A stretch of DNA of 64,000 nt from Gemmatimonadota bacterium (GTDB lineage: Bacteria > Gemmatimonadota > Gemmatimonadetes > Longimicrobiales > Gaopeijiaceae). Under the pieces are notes generated by a model. That model had not been told where the DNA came from, searched no databases, and saw only the letters and a program-made list of their open reading frames with translations. This document shows positions 9,647-18,470 of this stretch, one piece after another; position 1 is the first letter of the stretch; each line of letters starts with the position of its first letter. Made by a program: the position numbers and the translations under genes. Location of the stretch: contig JAWKQN010000007.1 in the NCBI GenBank assembly GCA_041390125.1, positions 186,001 to 250,000 of the forward strand. Direction: 5' to 3'.

Positions 9647-10393
9647 TCAGCACCCGCTCCTCACGATGCAATGGGAACGGGCGTCGCTCCCCTCACCGCT
9701 GGTCAAGTTCACGGAGGTTCGCACGCTGATCGCACAGCCGGTCTGCGCCATCAGCCGGTTCCGGCCTGCGGTCGTCGTCGGGCAGTTGTTGTTCCCGTGG
9801 TTGTGCTCGAGGCTCAGGTAGTGTCCGATCTCGTGCGCGAACGTCCGACTCAGCCCGTCGAAGGTGCGGTTGAGGTCACCCCCCCACAGGCCGTCGTCGT
9901 TGCCATCCTTGTCACAGTCGCCGTCCACGGGCGAGCGGCCCAGGATGGGCGAGCTGTTCGCGCGGGTCACGAACACGTCGATCCCGTTGTTGTCGACGTC
10001 GAAAGATTGCCAGAGGTCCTGGGCCTCGTCCCGGCTGCCGATGTCGTCGAAGCCCTGCGCTTCGGCGGAGACGACCTCGAAGTGCAGCACCCGGCCCACC
10101 CCCAGGCTGCGGGTGCGGTAGATGGCGCGGGTGCGGTAGACGCAGTAGTCGAGCATCTCCCACGCACCATCCAGGTCCGTCACCAGGTCGAACCCCACCT
10201 GGATCACGTTGAGGTGCACGTGCCGGCCCTGGACGCCGCGCACCTGATCCAGGAGCGACACCTCGGCGGTCACCGTGGTGTCGGGATCCGTGGGCACCCG
10301 GGCGCGGAGGAAGCCGAAGAAGTCGCGGAGCACGGAGGAGCTGCCCGACGTGTCCGCGCCGATGCACTGCATGAGGGAACGCACGCTGGCCAT
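9647..10393 (-). CDS. Metzincin-type zinc metalloprotease
   Basis: 248 residues. The zinc site HEIGHYLSLEH gives H187, E188, H191 and H197, the HExxHxxxxxH ligand set of metzincins. A likely Met-turn (LMAQTG, Met215) follows 18 residues later. An Asp-rich stretch before it (GDCDKDGNDDGLWGGD) may bind calcium, and Cys160, Cys204 and Cys220 could form disulfides. No signal peptide is seen, which is odd for such a protease. The gene lies 7 bases after the repeat-protein gene and one base before the HEAT-repeat gene, forming a three-gene operon. The substrate is unknown. Confidence 0.8.
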   Translation of the reverse strand: MASVRSLMQCIGADTSGSSSVLRDFFGFLRARVPTDPDTTVTAEVSLLDQVRGVQGRHVHLNVIQVGFDLVTDLDGAWEMLDYCVYRTRAIYRTRSLGVGRVLHFEVVSAEAQGFDDIGSRDEAQDLWQSFDVDNNGIDVFVTRANSSPILGRSPVDGDCDKDGNDDGLWGGDLNRTFDGLSRTFAHEIGHYLSLEHNHGNNNCPTTTAGRNRLMAQTGCAISVRTSVNLTSGEGSDARSHCIVRSGC

Positions 10394-10400
10394 GGGGCTC

Positions 10401-11870
10401 CTACCGCATCGAGATGAGGAGGTTCACGAAGCCTTCGCCGGCCGCGAGCGGGGTCAGCGCCTTGCCGATGACCGCGCCGAAGGCCTGCGACCGATCGGAC
10501 ACGGCCATGGCGGCGCCCGTCGTCGGGGACGTGGTCAGCAGGTCACCCACCCGGATCGCCCCGTGCCGCGCGTCCGCCTTCACGGAGACCTTGCCCATCA
10601 TCGAGATCGGCACGCGGGGCTCGCTCGGGTGCTCCTGCCGATCCATGATGAGGCCGGGCCGGTAGTCGCCGGCACCGGCGACCACACCGACAACCCGCGC
10701 GTCGTAGGCCGAGGCGCTGGGCGCGATGCGTCCGTCGTCGTCCAGCACCATCACGGTCCCGGGCTCGACGCCGTCCGCCCAGGACGGGTGCAGCGTGAAG
10801 TCCTCCGCCGCGTCCGCGTTGCGCAGGATGATGTCGCCGGTCTGCCCGTTCAGGTGGATCGTGTCGTTGCCGGCGTCGTCGCGGACGATCACGTCCCCTT
10901 CGTTGCCCGCAGCGCCCACGTACAGCGCGGCATAGTTGGCGTCGAAGTGCAGCACGCGGCGGTCGGAGGCATCGTGGACGGCCAGGTCGCCTTCGTTGCC
11001 GGTGGTGCCGATGCGCAACCAGGCGTTGTTGCCGTCCATGTGGAAGACCTCACGGTTGGAGGCGTCCCGGACGATGATGTCGCCTTCGTTGCCCTGCGCC
11101 CCCACGTACAGCACCGCGTTGTTGCCGTCCGCGTGGATCACGTCGCGCCCCGCCGAGTCGCGCACGATCACGTCGCCTTCGTTGCCTTCCGCGCCCACGT
11201 ACACCGCGGCGTTGCTCCCGTTGGCGTGGAAGACCTGCCGCCCCTGGTCGTCGCGGACGATGACGTCGCCTTCGTTCCCCGCCGCACCCACGTACAGCGC
11301 CGCGTTCTGGCCGTCCATGTGGAAGACGGAGCGGTTGGCCTGGTCGCGGACCACGAGGTCGCCCTCGTTGCCGTCCGCACCGACCTCCAACCAGGCGCTG
11401 CTGCCGTTGAAGTTGAAGACGCGCCGTCCCTGACCGTCGTAGACCTGCAGGTCGCCTTCGTTGCCGTTCGCACCGACGCGGAGCAGGCCGGTGGAGGCAT
11501 CGAAGAAGAGGACCTCGCGGCCCTGGGCGTCCAGGACACGGAGGTCGCCGTGGACCCGCAGGGTCCCTTGCTGCTGCGGGTTCGCGACCGTGACCTGGCG
11601 CGTGGATCCGACGACCTCGAGCGCGTTCTGGCTGGCGTTGTCGCGCACGTGGAGCAGCCCGGGGGCGGAGTCGGCCGGGTTGCCGAGCTCGAGGTGGGCG
11701 TCCGATGCGCTGAGCAGCATGCGCGGAATCCCCCCGGCGTTCAGGCCGACCACCAAGGCGTCCTGACCGTGACCACCGATCATGACGTCGGCGGTGGTGG
11801 CGTCCAGGTTGATCGTGGTGTTGCCGGAGCCGTCGAGGATGGAGACGGAGAGATCGTGGGTGTCGGGCAT
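10401..11870 (-). CDS. Beta-solenoid repeat protein with tail-fibre-like C-terminus
   Basis: 489 residues, no signal peptide. The middle holds seven tandem 31-residue repeats of the pattern LYVGAAGNEGDVIVRD..GR.VFH.DG.NA. Each carries the invariant GNEGD turn, as in stacked beta-solenoid or trimeric fibre proteins. Repeats of a related, looser type extend towards the N-terminus (ATTADVMIGGHGQDALVVG). The last 120 residues (GKVSVKADARHGAIRVGDLL to IGKALTPL) resemble C-terminal domains of tail-fibre or collagen-like surface proteins. It heads an operon with the metzincin and the HEAT protein. The exact role is not known; adhesion or a structural surface role is inferred. Confidence 0.72.
   Translation of the reverse strand: MPDTHDLSVSILDGSGNTTINLDATTADVMIGGHGQDALVVGLNAGGIPRMLLSASDAHLELGNPADSAPGLLHVRDNASQNALEVVGSTRQVTVANPQQQGTLRVHGDLRVLDAQGREVLFFDASTGLLRVGANGNEGDLQVYDGQGRRVFNFNGSSAWLEVGADGNEGDLVVRDQANRSVFHMDGQNAALYVGAAGNEGDVIVRDDQGRQVFHANGSNAAVYVGAEGNEGDVIVRDSAGRDVIHADGNNAVLYVGAQGNEGDIIVRDASNREVFHMDGNNAWLRIGTTGNEGDLAVHDASDRRVLHFDANYAALYVGAAGNEGDVIVRDDAGNDTIHLNGQTGDIILRNADAAEDFTLHPSWADGVEPGTVMVLDDDGRIAPSASAYDARVVGVVAGAGDYRPGLIMDRQEHPSEPRVPISMMGKVSVKADARHGAIRVGDLLTTSPTTGAAMAVSDRSQAFGAVIGKALTPLAAGEGFVNLLISMR
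10836..11489 (-). repeat. Seven tandem 93-bp coding repeats
   Basis: The codons for GNEGD recur exactly every 93 bases, with left ends at 10893, 10986, 11079, 11172, 11265, 11358 and 11451. All copies are in frame and encode the 31-residue solenoid unit. DNA identity between copies is high in the GNEGD segment and lower elsewhere, so the array is old or under coding constraint. Copy number may vary between strains. Confidence 0.9.
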
Positions 11871-12083
11871 CGGGAGACTCGTGGGGCTGGAGTAGCGTCC
11901 GGGCGGGGGTACCTGGAGAGGCGCAGGGAAGCCTGATCAGCGGACAGGGGCGCGGCGGTGCCGGGCACCCCGACCGCGCGAGGCACGCGGTGGACCGACG
12001 ATGGAGGTAGAACGGACCCTTCTCGCCTCCGGCGGTTGCGCGCCCTAGCTTCGCCGGTCGGTCCCCTACCGCCGGAGACACCC

Positions 12084-13271
12084 GTGACCGATCCGACTCG
12101 ATCGCCGCAGCCCACGCGCCGCCAGATGCTCCAGTGGGCGGCCAGCGCCGTGGGCGCCCAGGTGGCGGCCCCGTTCCTGAACCGCGGCCGCTACCGGCTC
12201 TCCGCCCAGTCCGCCCGGGAATACTCCGCGCGCTGTGTGGACCTGGTCCGGGGCTCGCTGGTCATCGACATGCTCTGCCCGCTCACGCTCTCGGGGGAGC
12301 GACAGGAGCGCTGGGGCCCGGACGGGGCCGGCTTCACCAGCGCCGACTTCGAGGAGTTCCGGAGCTCCGAGATCGACGTCATGCACATCGCCACCGGCGT
12401 GGGCGGGCGGGATACGGAGCAGGCGCACGTGAACGTGCTGCGCTTCGTGTCCGGCTACCTGTCGCTGATCGCGAACCGACCGGACGTGTTCCTGCGCATC
12501 GACGAGGTCGCGGACTTCGACCGGGTGCGCGAGCAGGAGCGCGTGGGGATCCTGATCGGACTCCAGAACTCCGAGCACTTCCGGACGCCCGACGATGTGG
12601 CCCTCTTCCACGCCCTGGGCCAGAGGGTCTCCCAGCTCACCTACAATGCCCGCAACCGGATCGGCAACGGATCGACCGAGCGCGTGGACGGCGGCATCAG
12701 CGACTTCGGCGTGGCCGTGATCGGGAAGATGAACGAGGTGGGCATGGCGGTCGACGTCTCCCACTGCGGCGACCGCACCACGCTGGATGCGTTCGAGATC
12801 TCGTCGAAGCCGGTCCTGATCACGCACTCCAACTGCCGGGCCCTGGCGCCCGGCCACCCGCGCTGCAAGACGGACGAGGCCATCCGGGCGGTGGGCCGGG
12901 CCGGCAGCGTCATGGGCATCACGAACGTGCGCATGTTCGTCAAGAACGACGAGCCCACCACGATCGAACACCTGCTGGACCACTTCGACCACGTGCGCGA
13001 CCTGATCGGGCCGGAGCACCTCGGCGTGGGCAGCGACATCGACCTGCACGGCTACGACGACATGCCGGCCGAGCAGAACGCCCAGCTCCGCGCGGGCTAC
13101 AAGGGCAGCTACGGCTTCCGCGACAAGATCGACATCGAAGGGGTGGACCATCCGCAGCGGATGTTCGACCTCACCGAAGGCCTGATCCGCCGGGGCTACA
13201 CCGACGACCACATCCGGGGCATCCTGGGCGGCAACTTCCGTCGGGTGCTCGGTGAGATCTGGACGGTCTGA
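12084..13271 (+). CDS. Membrane-dipeptidase-family protein, Tat-type signal, altered metal site
   Basis: 395 residues from GTG at 12084. The N-terminus TRRQMLQWAASAVGAQVAAP has a twin-arginine and hydrophobic segment, suggesting Tat export. The fold is renal-dipeptidase-like (peptidase M19): VDVSH, LITHSNCRAL, HPRCKTDEAIRA and GVGSDID are all recognisable, as is the C-terminal GGNFRRVL. However, the first metal motif (normally D-x-H-x-D) reads VIDMLCPL, and the bridging Glu (normally IEG/LEG) reads LQN. Family knowledge predicts loss of at least one zinc. It may be a mono-metal or non-catalytic homologue. It is followed by the D-aminoacylase gene 125 bases later, which suggests shared peptide or D-amino-acid metabolism. 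Confidence 0.82.
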   Translation: MTDPTRSPQPTRRQMLQWAASAVGAQVAAPFLNRGRYRLSAQSAREYSARCVDLVRGSLVIDMLCPLTLSGERQERWGPDGAGFTSADFEEFRSSEIDVMHIATGVGGRDTEQAHVNVLRFVSGYLSLIANRPDVFLRIDEVADFDRVREQERVGILIGLQNSEHFRTPDDVALFHALGQRVSQLTYNARNRIGNGSTERVDGGISDFGVAVIGKMNEVGMAVDVSHCGDRTTLDAFEISSKPVLITHSNCRALAPGHPRCKTDEAIRAVGRAGSVMGITNVRMFVKNDEPTTIEHLLDHFDHVRDLIGPEHLGVGSDIDLHGYDDMPAEQNAQLRAGYKGSYGFRDKIDIEGVDHPQRMFDLTEGLIRRGYTDDHIRGILGGNFRRVLGEIWTV

Positions 13272-13396
13272 GCGCCCGGATGCCGCACTGCCCGGGGTGG
13301 GTCCTCCAGCGGTGGGGCCCCGACCGCGCGCCTGCGCCGACTGGACGCCCCGAAGGACCGAGCTGGTTCGTGCACTCCATCCCGCGAAGGAGACCC

Positions 13397-15103
13397 ATGA
13401 GACGCGCGCTCCTCTTCTGCACCGGCCTGCTGGCCGCCGCCTGCGCTCCCACGCCCGACGCCGACGCCGTGCCTGCCTCCCAGGACGGGGCCTACGACGT
13501 GGTGCTGACCGGAGGCCGCGTCATCGACGGCACCGGTGCCGCGTGGTTCTACGGCGACGTGGGCATCCGGGGTGACCGCATTGCCGCCATCACGCCCGCC
13601 GGCGTGCTGCGCGACGCGCCGGCCACCACCCGCATCGACGCCACGGGGCACGTGGTCGCGCCCGGCTTCATCGACATCCAGAGCCACTCGCGCAGCGCCT
13701 TCCTGGACGGCGATGGCCGCGTGCTGGGGAAGATCACGCAGGGCATCACCACCGAGATCCTGGGCGAGGGATGGACCAACGCGCCGGTGAACGATCGCAC
13801 GCGGGCGGCGGAGGACGCGCTGGATCCCGAGGCCGCGGCCGCCGGGCACGACTTCTCCGGCGAGCACGGCTTCGACGCCTGGCTGCGCGCCATGGAGGCG
13901 AACGGGATCTCGCCGAACGTGGGCTCCTTCGTGGGCGCCTCCACCATCCGGATCTATGGGAAGGGCATGGACGCGGGCCCGGCGAACGAGACCGAGCTGG
14001 AGGAGATGCGCACCGCCGTGCGGCAGGCCATGGCGGACGGCGCCTTCGGGGTCGCCAGCGCGTTGATCTACCCGCCCGGCAACTACGCGTCCACCGACGA
14101 GCTGGCCGAGATCGTCGCGGCGTCCGCGCCCTATGGGGGCGTCTACATCACGCACATGCGCTCCGAGGCGGACCGCTACCTCGAGGCCATCGACGAGGCG
14201 ATCGAGATCGGTCGGCGCGCCGGCGTCCCGGTGGAGATCTACCACCTCAAGGCGGCCGGTCGTCGCAACTTCGGAAAGGGCCCGGCCGCCATCGCCAAGA
14301 TCGACTCCGCGCGCGCGGCCGGGATGGACGTGCAGGCCAACATGTACCCCTACATCGCGGGGGGCACGGGCCTGGCGGCCCTGTTGCCACCGTGGGCCTC
14401 GGAAGGCGGGCGGCTCCTCGACAACCTGCGGGATCCCGCCACCCGGACGCGCATCCACGACGAGGTGCTCGGGGACGACGTCGAGTGGGAGAACCTGGGG
14501 GCGCTCTCGACCCCGGAGGGCGTGCTGGTGGTCGAGGCACCGGGCGCGCCCGAGCACGTCGGCAAGCGGCTGGCGGACATCGCGCGCGAGATGGGCGTGG
14601 ACTGGGTGGACGCCGCCATCGAGCTGACGCTCGCCACACAGGGGCAGGCGGGCATGGTGGTCTTCATGATGAGCGAGCCCAACGTGGCGCTGCAGATGCA
14701 GCAGCCCTGGATCAAGTTCGGCACGGACGCGGGCGGGATGGACCCCGACTCGGTCACGTCCATGGCCCATCCGCGCTCGTATGGCACGTTCCCGCGCATC
14801 CTGGGCCGTTACGTGCGCGAGCAGGGCGTGATGCCGCTGGAGGATGCGGTGCGCAAGATGAGCGCGGCCGTGGCCACCCGTCTGTCGATCGGGGACCGGG
14901 GCGTCCTGCGCGAGGGCCTCATGGCGGACATCGTGGTCTTCGACCCCGAGACCGTGATCGACGTGGCCACCTTCGAGCAGCCCCACCAGCTTTCGGTCGG
15001 CGTGCGCGACGTGTTCGTCAACGGCGTGGCCGTGGTGCGGGACGGAGCGCACACGGGCGCCAAGCCCGGCCGCATCGTGCGCGGTCCGGGCTGGCAGCGG
15101 TAG
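13397..15103 (+). CDS. N-acyl-D-amino-acid deacylase family amidohydrolase, exported
   Basis: 568 residues from ATG at 13397, with AAGGAG shortly upstream. A lipobox-like LLAAAC near residue 16 predicts a lipoprotein. The D-aminoacylase/dihydroorotase-like amidohydrolase fold is shown by YDVVLTGGRVIDGTG, PGFIDIQSHS, GITTEILGEGW, THMRSEADRY, EIYHLKAAG and the late FGTDAG and HPRSYGTFPR motifs. The usual HxH after the first strand is Q-S-H here (about residues 95-97), so the first metal His is replaced by Gln; the second metal site (MRSEAD, YHLK) looks intact. The family hydrolyses N-acyl-D-amino acids or related amides. The substrate here is unknown. It forms a pair with the upstream dipeptidase-like gene. 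Confidence 0.88.
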   Translation: MRRALLFCTGLLAAACAPTPDADAVPASQDGAYDVVLTGGRVIDGTGAAWFYGDVGIRGDRIAAITPAGVLRDAPATTRIDATGHVVAPGFIDIQSHSRSAFLDGDGRVLGKITQGITTEILGEGWTNAPVNDRTRAAEDALDPEAAAAGHDFSGEHGFDAWLRAMEANGISPNVGSFVGASTIRIYGKGMDAGPANETELEEMRTAVRQAMADGAFGVASALIYPPGNYASTDELAEIVAASAPYGGVYITHMRSEADRYLEAIDEAIEIGRRAGVPVEIYHLKAAGRRNFGKGPAAIAKIDSARAAGMDVQANMYPYIAGGTGLAALLPPWASEGGRLLDNLRDPATRTRIHDEVLGDDVEWENLGALSTPEGVLVVEAPGAPEHVGKRLADIAREMGVDWVDAAIELTLATQGQAGMVVFMMSEPNVALQMQQPWIKFGTDAGGMDPDSVTSMAHPRSYGTFPRILGRYVREQGVMPLEDAVRKMSAAVATRLSIGDRGVLREGLMADIVVFDPETVIDVATFEQPHQLSVGVRDVFVNGVAVVRDGAHTGAKPGRIVRGPGWQR

Positions 15104-15116
15104 GAGCGCGAAGGCG

Positions 15117-15146
15117 CCGAGGCACGCCGCGCCGGGCGTGCCTCGG
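15117..15146. terminator. Strong bidirectional terminator hairpin
   Basis: A perfect 12-bp stem, CCGAGGCACGCC (15117-15128) with GGCGTGCCTCGG (15135-15146), encloses a 6-base loop. It is centred between the convergent deacylase and ADOP permease genes. No T-run is present. Confidence 0.7.
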
Positions 15147-15177
15147 TCCGCGCGGGGGTCGCCGCTCCCGTCTGCGG

Positions 15178-17865
15178 CTACTCGCCCCGCAGCACCGTCG
15201 CGGGATCCAGGCGCACGGCGCGTAGTGCGGGGACGAGCGTGGCGACCAGCGACACGAGCAGCAGGAGCGCGCCGGCCGCGCCGAGCGCCAACGGATCCGC
15301 GGGCGAGACCCCATAGAGGAGCCCGGTCAGCCCACGCGTGATCAGCAGGGTGGCGAGCGCACCCACCGCCAGCCCGGTCAGCGCCACCTGGAGTCCCTCG
15401 CGCAGCGTCACGCCCAGCACGGTGCCGGGTTGACCCCCGAGCGCGAGGCGCACGGCGATGTCGCCCCGCCGGCGCTGCACGGCGTTGGCGGTGACGCCGT
15501 AGATCCCCACCACCGACAGGATCAGCGCCACCCCCGCGAAGACCGCGGCGAGCAGCGTCAGGTGCCGGGGGCGCGCGAGCGAGCCCTGCAGCAACGCGGG
15601 ACCGCTGGCGACGTCGCTCACGGGCAGGGTGGGATCGAGGCGGCGTAGCGCGTCCTGTACCGCGGCCGCGACGGCGTCCGCATCGCCGCTGGCCCGCACG
15701 AGCAGGAACGCGTCGCCGAACCCGTTGTCGGTGGGCGCGTAGAGGGCGCCCAGGTCGCTGGCCCCGATGCCCTGATAGGGCACGCTTGCGACCACGCCCA
15801 CGACCGATGCGCGCGGGCCCGACGTCTGACCTCCGGTGTACAGCCGCCGGCCCAGCGCCGTCTCGCCGGCGTAGTTCCGGCGCGCCCACGCCTCGTCCGC
15901 CACGAGCACCGGGGGTGCATCGTCCGTCCGATCCGCGGATGTGAAGGACCGCCCTTCGCGCAGCGGGATGCCCATCGTCTCGAAGAACCCCGGCCCCACG
16001 CCCACCCAGGCCGCCAGGCGCGCGGGCTCGCCGGGCGCCGTGGGCCGATCCTCCAGGTCGAAGTTGTTGATGTCGTTGACGTCGTCCGGCGGTCGCTCGC
16101 TGGCGAGCGCCACCCGCTCGACGCCCGGCAGGGCTTCGAGTCGGACCAGCGCCGCATCCCAGAACCGCTGGCGGTCCAGCCGGTCGGGATAGGCCGTGGG
16201 GGACAGCGACACCTGCATCGACACCAGACGCTCCACGTCGAAGCCGGGATCGACCCGCTCGAGCGCGACGAACGTGCGCAGCAGGAGGACGGCGCTGGCG
16301 AGGAGCGGCATGACGAGCGCGACCTGGGCCGCGACCAGCAGGCGTTGCACACGTTGCTGCGCACGGCGCTCCGTGCCGCCGCGGCCGCCGGCCCTCAGGT
16401 CCAGGACCCATCGGCGTCCCCGCCGGTCGTGCACCGCGGGCACGAGCACGAAGACGAGCGCGCTCAGCGCGCTGAGCCCCAGCGCGAACAGCACGGCGTT
16501 GGCGGACAGCGTCGCGTCTTCCGCTCCCTGCACGTAGCGGGAGGCGATCAGCGGAAGCACGGCGATGGCCGCCCGCGCGGCGACCAGCCCCACCAGCACG
16601 CCCCCCGCCGCCAACAGCAGGCTCTCGGTGAAGAGGTGGGCGCGGATCCGTGCCGGAGTGGCGCCCAGCGCGGCGCGCACGGCGAGCTCGGCCGCGCGCG
16701 TCCGTTGCCGCGCCACCAGCAGGTTGGCCGCGTTGGCCAGTGCGATCAGCAGCACGGTGCCGACGGCGGCCAGCACCAGCGCGAGCAGCCGGCCCACGTC
16801 ACCGCGGATCGAATGCGCGATCGGCATGAGACCCCAGGAGGCGCTCTGGTCCGTGTACGAGTCCGCCCACAGCGGGAAGAGCTGTGCGTTCAAGACCCGC
16901 AGCTCGGCGGCCGCGGTCGCGGGCGAGACGCCTTCACGCAGGCGTCCGAACGGACGCAGGAAGAACGGCCCCTTCCGCGTAGGAGGCTCGAGCCGCAGCG
17001 TGGGCAGCACCTGGACCTCCCGCGCGAGGGGTCCCAGCGCGTCTGGAAGCACGCCCAGCACCTGCCAGGTCTCCCCGTCCAGGACCAGCGAAGCACCGAC
17101 GGCGTCCACGCCGGTCCGGCCCAGCACCCGCCGGGCGAATCCGTCCGTCACCATCACCGTCGGGGCCGCACCGGGCTGCCCGTCCACCTCGCCCGGCAGG
17201 CGGCCGGCGAGCGGCGCCAGCCCCAGCACGTCCAGCAACCCCGGGGTGACCTCCACGGTCGCGATCGATTCGGCGCCCGCGTCCGTGATCAAGGTGCGGC
17301 GGCTCCGTCCGTAGGCGCCCACCGCCGCGAACGAGGTCTGTCCGGCCTCGAGCGCCTGCAGGTCCACGACCGAGAACGGGAAACGATTGGGTGGCGCATC
17401 CGTGAAGAGGGCCATGACGCGGTCGGCGTCCGGGTAGGGCAGGGGCCGCAGATACAGCGCGTCGATCAGGCTGAAGATGGCCGTGCACCCGGCGATCCCG
17501 AGCCCCACCGTCGCGACGATGGTACCGGTGAGCAGCGGGGCCCGCGCCAGGGAGCGGGCGCTTTGCCGGAGCGCGGTGGGGGTCGGCCACGGCCGGGTCC
17601 CTCCGGATGCTCGCCGCGCATCCGCCGACCCACCCCGCAGGCGCGCCCACAGGAGGCGAGCGGGATAGCCGCGCCACTGCCGCAGCACACGGCGTCGGGC
17701 CTCCACCGCCCCATGGCGCGCGGTGGTGAGCGCATACAGCTCCTCCAGCTCGGAGCGGATGAGGTGGATCTCCTCCTTCGGGAGCAGACAGGACAGCGCG
17801 ACCCGCACCCAACGAGGCGGCGGCGGAGCGGAAGGGCCGGTGCCTCCGGCGTGCGGCGTGCTCAC
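15178..17865 (-). CDS. ADOP-family ABC transporter permease (MacB/FtsX type)
   Basis: About 895 residues from a GTG at 17865 that overlaps the PadR stop (GTGA). An N-terminal cytosolic extension of about 80 residues (ELEELYALTTARHG...RRRVLRQW) is typical of the acidobacterial/gemmatimonad ADOP permeases. It is followed by a first helix (TGTIVATVGLGIAGCTAIFSL), a MacB-like periplasmic domain, an FtsX core (three helices around LLIALANAANLLVARQRTRAAELAVRAALGA), a second periplasmic domain and a second FtsX core (VVGIYGVTANAVQRRRGDIAVRLALG). No ATP-binding subunit is adjacent. Such permeases are thought to act in mechanotransmission or lipid/peptide efflux; the cargo is unknown. The upstream PadR gene and its operators indicate repression by PadR. 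Confidence 0.9.
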   Translation of the reverse strand: MSTPHAGGTGPSAPPPPRWVRVALSCLLPKEEIHLIRSELEELYALTTARHGAVEARRRVLRQWRGYPARLLWARLRGGSADARRASGGTRPWPTPTALRQSARSLARAPLLTGTIVATVGLGIAGCTAIFSLIDALYLRPLPYPDADRVMALFTDAPPNRFPFSVVDLQALEAGQTSFAAVGAYGRSRRTLITDAGAESIATVEVTPGLLDVLGLAPLAGRLPGEVDGQPGAAPTVMVTDGFARRVLGRTGVDAVGASLVLDGETWQVLGVLPDALGPLAREVQVLPTLRLEPPTRKGPFFLRPFGRLREGVSPATAAAELRVLNAQLFPLWADSYTDQSASWGLMPIAHSIRGDVGRLLALVLAAVGTVLLIALANAANLLVARQRTRAAELAVRAALGATPARIRAHLFTESLLLAAGGVLVGLVAARAAIAVLPLIASRYVQGAEDATLSANAVLFALGLSALSALVFVLVPAVHDRRGRRWVLDLRAGGRGGTERRAQQRVQRLLVAAQVALVMPLLASAVLLLRTFVALERVDPGFDVERLVSMQVSLSPTAYPDRLDRQRFWDAALVRLEALPGVERVALASERPPDDVNDINNFDLEDRPTAPGEPARLAAWVGVGPGFFETMGIPLREGRSFTSADRTDDAPPVLVADEAWARRNYAGETALGRRLYTGGQTSGPRASVVGVVASVPYQGIGASDLGALYAPTDNGFGDAFLLVRASGDADAVAAAVQDALRRLDPTLPVSDVASGPALLQGSLARPRHLTLLAAVFAGVALILSVVGIYGVTANAVQRRRGDIAVRLALGGQPGTVLGVTLREGLQVALTGLAVGALATLLITRGLTGLLYGVSPADPLALGAAGALLLLVSLVATLVPALRAVRLDPATVLRGE

Positions 17866-18191
17866 GCCTGCTCCAGCGTGTCGTCCAGCCCCGCCCAGAA
17901 GCGGTCCATGGTCGCGCGCGCGTCCCGGACCAGCTCCACCCCCTCGGGCAGCACGCGGAAGTAGCGGCGCTCGCGACCGGTCCCCGAGTCCGCGGCGTCC
18001 TCCATGCGCGAGGCGAGCAGACCCTTGTCCTCCAGCCGCCGCAGGGCGATGTAGACCGCCGCCTGCGAGACCGGGCGACCCGATCGCTCCTCCATCTCCA
18101 GCACCAGGGGGATCGAGTAGGCCTCCCCTCCCAGGTGCAGCAGCGTCAGCACCACCTGCTGCTCGAACTCGCCCAGACCCCGTCGCGTCAT
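17862..18191 (-). CDS. PadR-family transcriptional regulator
   Basis: 109 residues. It has the PadR winged helix: GLGEFEQQVVLTLLHLGGEAYSIPL, then VSQAAVYIALRRLEDKGLL (recognition helix) and the wing around RERRYFRVLPEGVEL. The short C-terminal helix (ATMDRFWAGL) is the expected dimerisation part. Its stop overlaps the GTG start of the ADOP permease, so the two are made together. Two palindromic sites lie 14-71 bases upstream of its start codon and are the probable operators, giving autorepression of this pair. Confidence 0.92.
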   Translation of the reverse strand: MTRRGLGEFEQQVVLTLLHLGGEAYSIPLVLEMEERSGRPVSQAAVYIALRRLEDKGLLASRMEDAADSGTGRERRYFRVLPEGVELVRDARATMDRFWAGLDDTLEQA

Positions 18192-18204
18192 CCCCCCCTC
18201 CTCG

Positions 18205-18219
18205 ACTAGCGTTGCTAGT
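18205..18219. promoter_or_regulatory. PadR operator 1
   Basis: Perfect inverted repeat ACTAGC-GTT-GCTAGT, 14 bases upstream of the padR start codon. A near copy lies at 18248-18262. Two related palindromes immediately upstream of a padR gene are a classical autorepressor arrangement; binding by this PadR is inferred. Confidence 0.65.
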
Positions 18220-18247
18220 AAGGCTGGAGGTCCCTCCCGGCGATGTC

Positions 18248-18262
18248 AATAGCAGCGCTAGT
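18248..18262. promoter_or_regulatory. PadR operator 2
   Basis: Imperfect copy of operator 1: AATAGC-AGC-GCTAGT, one mismatch in the left arm, same 3-base spacer. The centres of the two sites are 43 bp apart, about four helical turns, so two dimers could sit on the same DNA face. It lies in the divergent region between padR and the SulP transporter gene. Confidence 0.6.
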
Positions 18263-18470
18263 GAGAAGCCAGGGGGCCGTGGTCTCGGGTCGCCGGAGTT
18301 CGGCGGGGGGGCGGGGGATGGGCGGGGAACGAGGCCATCCCGGGTCACGCGAGCCAGGTGCGGACCTCCCGGCCGTGCCCCATTGATCGCGCCCCGCCAC
18401 CCCCTAGCTTTCGGGCGCTCCGGCCCCCGGACGGCTCCTTCGGCCTTCCGACCGGCTCACCTTGTGGCGG

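Noticed and set aside
10836..11489. CRISPR-like array or satellite
   Set aside because: The 93-bp period is entirely in frame within one gene, has no spacer/repeat distinction, and encodes a regular solenoid unit.
10401..11870. Prophage tail-fibre module
   Set aside because: Only the C-terminal domain looks fibre-like; no capsid, portal, terminase, tail or integrase genes are near.
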